Part shown: positions 60,661 to 64,000 of the stretch, piece after piece | Numbering within the stretch: the stretch's first letter is position 1 | Layout of the letters: every line of letters begins with the position of its first letter | Assembly: GCF_002288925.2 (NCBI RefSeq) | Contig: NW_022098001.1 | Location: forward strand, 6,300,256-6,364,255 | From: Delphinapterus leucas | Lineage: Eukaryota; Chordata; Mammalia; Artiodactyla; Monodontidae | Reading direction: 5' to 3' | Length of the DNA: 64,000 bases | Program-made: the position numbers and the translations under genes | The notes under the pieces: model-generated | Told to the model about the DNA's origin: nothing | Database searches by the model: none | Seen by the model: only the letters and a program-made list of their open reading frames with translations

Positions 60661-62360
60661 GGCATTTCCGTCTTTTCCCTTATGTTCTTCTCCTCTTACA
60701 CCAAAATGACTGCTGTTGCCAAAAACACAAACACAACCCGTGAGTTAGAATCTAGTCCAGCATCATCTGTCTCTGGCAACCTGGCCTCTAGCTGCTGCCT
60801 GGTTTAGCATCTTTTCATGTAGAAACCCTCTTTTCTGTTCTCAAAATCAGTAAATGCTTTGTTTCAAAAGCTTCTTATATTTCTGCTGCAGGTCAGTGGA
60901 CCTGGCACAGATTTTCTTACCCTGGCCTCATCGTACCTTCCCTGACTAGAGGAAACATTTGGATAACAACAGGCAGAGAAAGAAAAACCCCAGTGGGATG
61001 TTTTCTCGTTGAATACAAGGCCCTCGGTTGAAGGATTTTAGATCCTCTCTTCATCCAGAGGAATCCCCTTTACACCTCACATAGTGGGTAACCAAAATTG
61101 AAGTGTACCGGCTTGGGGTATCATAGGGAACAGAAGAGCATTGCTTCCAGTACAGGTCACAGACATGGGATGGGAGAAAGGCTTCGTTGTCTGTCGTCTT
61201 ATGGAAAGAGGATCTTAGCATAAAAGGCTGCCTCGCTGTGGCTGGTGCATGACCTGCATGGTCACCTTTGGGTTCCATAGTTTGGATGCTGAATGAGCCA
61301 TTAGGAAATGCAGGCTTTTCCCACACCAGCTAGAATAGCCACGCGGTACAATCCTGGGTTCCTGCCATCAGGAGGAAGTTACGAGATCTTCCCACTGCTT
61401 CCCAAGCCCTCTTCTCTTATAGGCATTTCTGGAAAGCCTATTAGAAAAGCAAAGAGAATCCGAATCCAGCTTCCCTCCCCAACCCTACCCCAAGAGTCAA
61501 AGTAGATGGTGTTGTGTGAACATTTATATATATATATATATACACACACATATGTTTGCACTGGTTTAGTTTCATATATACAAGTACACGTTTATGTATT
61601 GTGCCCTAAATAATAATAACAATACTAGTGAAGGTTTTTCCCAAGCTTCTTGTTCCTTGGTTCTGGCTTACATTGGGGACTGTGCCACTGACCTGGCTTA
61701 GTGTTCCGGTCGGGGTTTGGGGAGAGCAGAGTAGCCAGGCACCCTAGGGGAGGTGGGGACCGCAGGGGCAAGTGTCTCAGAAAGTGAGCACTGCACACTC
61801 CCAACCCCAGAAAGGTGACTTAGACAAACCAGGGGAGCAGGGCTCTTGCTCAGGAACCCCAGGGGACCGCTTTGCTTTCAGGCCTGTGTTTGCCCCTTCC
61901 CCCCACCCCAGGTCTGTTACCACAACTCCCTGGTGTCTCTTGGTGTTTAGTATGTCTGTAGGACAGTGGAATCCTTGGTCTCTCCAGAAAGGGGCCTCAG
62001 CATGGCCTTGAAGACCTGACCAGTGAATTAAGGGATTCTGCACCCCACTTTTCCTGGTCCGTTAAGCTTGGGGTAGAGGGCGGCAGGCGGGTCCCCAGGC
62101 GTGGTACAGAGGTCAGAGCTGTGCCAGAACGGTGTGCCTGTCCACCTCCAGGCTTCCTGCTGTGAAGCCTTGCGTTTGCCTCTGTTTTTAACCTGTGCTG
62201 TTGTGAGATTTGGTGTGTTTCTCTGTGAGTTTTTATTTAATTGCGTAACTTTGTTTTTCCGTTACTGTGAAAGTAAGGTGTTGTACTTTTAATTTTTTTT
62301 AACAAATGTTACCATTCTTATTTAAGAGAGTAAATTCCAAACAGTCTTAAAAACAAAAAA
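60661..62360 (+). pseudogene. Retroposed 3'UTR-like segment of unidentified source inside L1
   Basis: A 1.7-kb non-L1 segment flanked by AAGACACTGATG (60649-60660) and AAGACACTAATG (62361-62372). It ends with an A-rich tail at about 62,348-62,360 and has an AGTAAA poly(A)-signal variant about 20 bases upstream of the tail. L1 ORF2 continues on both sides. No long open frame is present. Composition and T-rich end resemble a mammalian 3' UTR, so this is probably a 5'-truncated processed pseudogene. A (TA)n/(CA)n tract lies at about 61,523-61,550. I could not name the source gene. Confidence 0.82.
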
Positions 62361-64000
62361 AAGACACTAATGAAAGAAATCAAAAATGAACAGATGGGGA
62401 GATATACCATGTTCTTGGATTGGAAGAATCAACATTGTGAAAATGACTATACTACCCAAAGCAATCTACAGATTCAATGCAATCCCTATCAAACTACCAA
62501 TGGCTTTTTTTTTTTTTTCACAGAATTAGAACCAAAAGTTTTACAGTTTGTATAGAAACACAAAAGTCCCCTAATAGCCAAAGCAATCTTGAGAAAGAAA
62601 AACAGAACTGGAGCAATATCAAGACAGTATGGTACTGGCACAAAAACAGAAAGATAGATCAATGGAACAGGATAGAAAGCCCAGAGATAAACCCACGCAC
62701 CTGTGGTCATCTAATCTATGACAAAGGAGGCAAGAATATACAGTGGAGAAAAGACAGCCTCTTCAGTAAGTGGTGCTGGGAAAACTGGACAGCTACATGT
62801 AGAAGAATGAAATTAGAACACTCCTTAACACCATACACAAAAATAAACTCAAAATGGATTAAAGACCTAAATGTAAGGCCAGACATTATAGAACTCTTAT
62901 AGGAAAACATAGGAAAAACACTCTTTGACATAAATCACAGCAAGATCTTTTATGACCCACCACCTAGAGTAATGAAAATAGAAACAAAATAAGCAAATGG
63001 GACCTAATGAAACTTAAAACTTTTGCACAGCAAAGGAAACCATAAACAAGACGAAAAGACTAACCCTCAGAATGGGAGAAAATATTTGCCAACGAAACAA
63101 CTGACAGAGGATTAGTCTCCAAAATACACAAACAGCTCATGCAGCTCAATATCAAAAAAACAAACAACCCAATCCAAAAATGGGCAGAAGACCTAAATAG
63201 ACATTTCTCCAAAGAATATATACAGATTGCCAACAAACACATGAAAGCATGCTCAACATCATTAACCATTAGAGAAATGCAAATCAAAACTACAGTGAGG
63301 TATCACCTCACACCAGTCAGAATGGCCATTATCAAAAAATCTACAAACAATAAGTGCTGGAGAGGGTGTGGAGAAAAGGGACCCCTCTTGCACTGTTGGT
63401 GGGAATGTGAATTGATACAGCCACTGTGAAGAAAAGTCTGGAGGTTCCTTAAACTAAAAATAGAACTACCCTACGACCCAGCAATTCTACTACTGGGCAT
63501 ATACCCTGAGAAAACCACAATGCAAAAAGGCACGTGTAACCCAATGTTCATTGTAGCACTATTTGTAAATAGCCAGCTCATGGAAACAACCTAAATGTCC
63601 ATGGACAGATGCATGGATAAAGAAGATGTGGTACATATATACTATGGAATATTACTCAGCCATAAAAAGGAACAAAACTGGGTCATTTGTAGAGATGTGG
63701 ATGGACCTAGAGTCTGTCATACGGAGTGAAGGAACTCAGAGAAAAACAGATATTGTATATTAATGCGTGCATGTGGAATCATAGATGAACCTATTTCCAG
63801 GGCAGGAATAGAGACACAGATGTAGAGAATGGACGTGTGGACATGTTGGCGGGGGGAAGGGGAGGATGGAATGAATTGGGAAATTAGGTTTGACATAAAT
63901 ACACTACCATGTGTAAAATAGCTAGCTCATGGGACCCTGCTGTATAGCTCACGGAGCTCAGCTCCTTGCTCTGTGTTGATGTAGATGGGGGGGATGGGGG

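Larger units (their letters stand above)
57110..64000 (+). mobile_element. LINE-1 in SLC25A32 intron 6, sense strand, runs off the window
   Basis: An L1 in plus orientation, starting with GGGGGGCAGAGTCAAGATGG and a short 5' UTR. ORF1 follows at about 57,400-58,270 with a coiled coil (MNNTITEMKNTLEGISSRTT), then an RRM-type region. ORF2 starts at about 58,331; its endonuclease part reads LNVNELNAPTKRHKLAEWIQ and its reverse transcriptase part contains [15 protein letters not shown] and the SLFADDMILYIDN catalytic block. A 1.7-kb retroposed segment (60,661-62,360) splits ORF2, which resumes at 62,361. Early stops (for example after 58,717) make it inactive. The 3' end lies beyond the window. 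Confidence 0.9.

Noticed and set aside
61301..62292. Small open frames in the 3'UTR-like insert
   Set aside because: They are short, overlapping in several frames and lack any recognised domain.
57110..64000. The last SLC25A32 exon
   Set aside because: I looked for sequence coding KEGVGGFYKG-type residues from 56,758 to 64,000 and saw only intron, L1 and the retroposed insert.

Overview
This window is nuclear DNA from a mammal, most likely a cetacean. It has short exons with GT-AG introns, L1 and MIR repeats, and about a dozen tRNA-derived SINEs that begin GGGCTTCCCTGGTGGCGCAG. These are CHR-type SINEs of the cetacean/hippo/ruminant group, and the low-divergence form seen here is the kind that is abundant in whales and dolphins. 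No bacterial or viral gene organisation is present. The species call is an inference from repeat content and remembered protein similarity.

Two protein-coding genes sit head to head around a CpG-rich, TATA-less promoter at about 16.46-16.98 kb. To the left, on the minus strand, is DCAF13 (WDSOF1/Sof1 homologue, a nucleolar WD40 protein); its coding exons 1-7 are here and the rest lies beyond position 1. To the right, on the plus strand, is SLC25A32 (mitochondrial folate/FAD carrier); its coding exons 1-6 are here and the last exon lies beyond 64,000. All exon joins keep the reading frame. DCAF13 intron 2 has a GC donor. The shared promoter suggests co-regulation of a ribosome-biogenesis factor and a one-carbon carrier.

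SLC25A32 intron 1 is about 35 kb and is mostly repeats. From left to right it holds a small Tc1/mariner element, a solo-LTR candidate with a nested SINE, more SINEs, a Tigger-family DNA transposon (22.9-25.2 kb), an MLT1-like LTR, a near full-length antisense L1 (29.9-37.7 kb), a truncated L1 (38.1-39.8 kb) and another near full-length antisense L1 (39.8-51.0 kb). The last of these is split by a 4.2-kb processed retrocopy of HMGXB4, which itself carries two SINEs and a 400-base assembly gap. Intron 6 holds a sense-strand L1 (57.1 kb to the end) split by a 1.7-kb retroposed segment that looks like a 3' UTR of unknown origin.

The most notable items are the HMGXB4 retrocopy (target-site duplications, an extra 115-bp mRNA segment, an altered N-terminus), the 3'UTR-like retrocopy, a perfect 44-bp palindrome at an L1 junction, a bare poly(A) insertion with its own target-site duplication, and the GC-AG intron. 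I found no undescribed multi-gene system.
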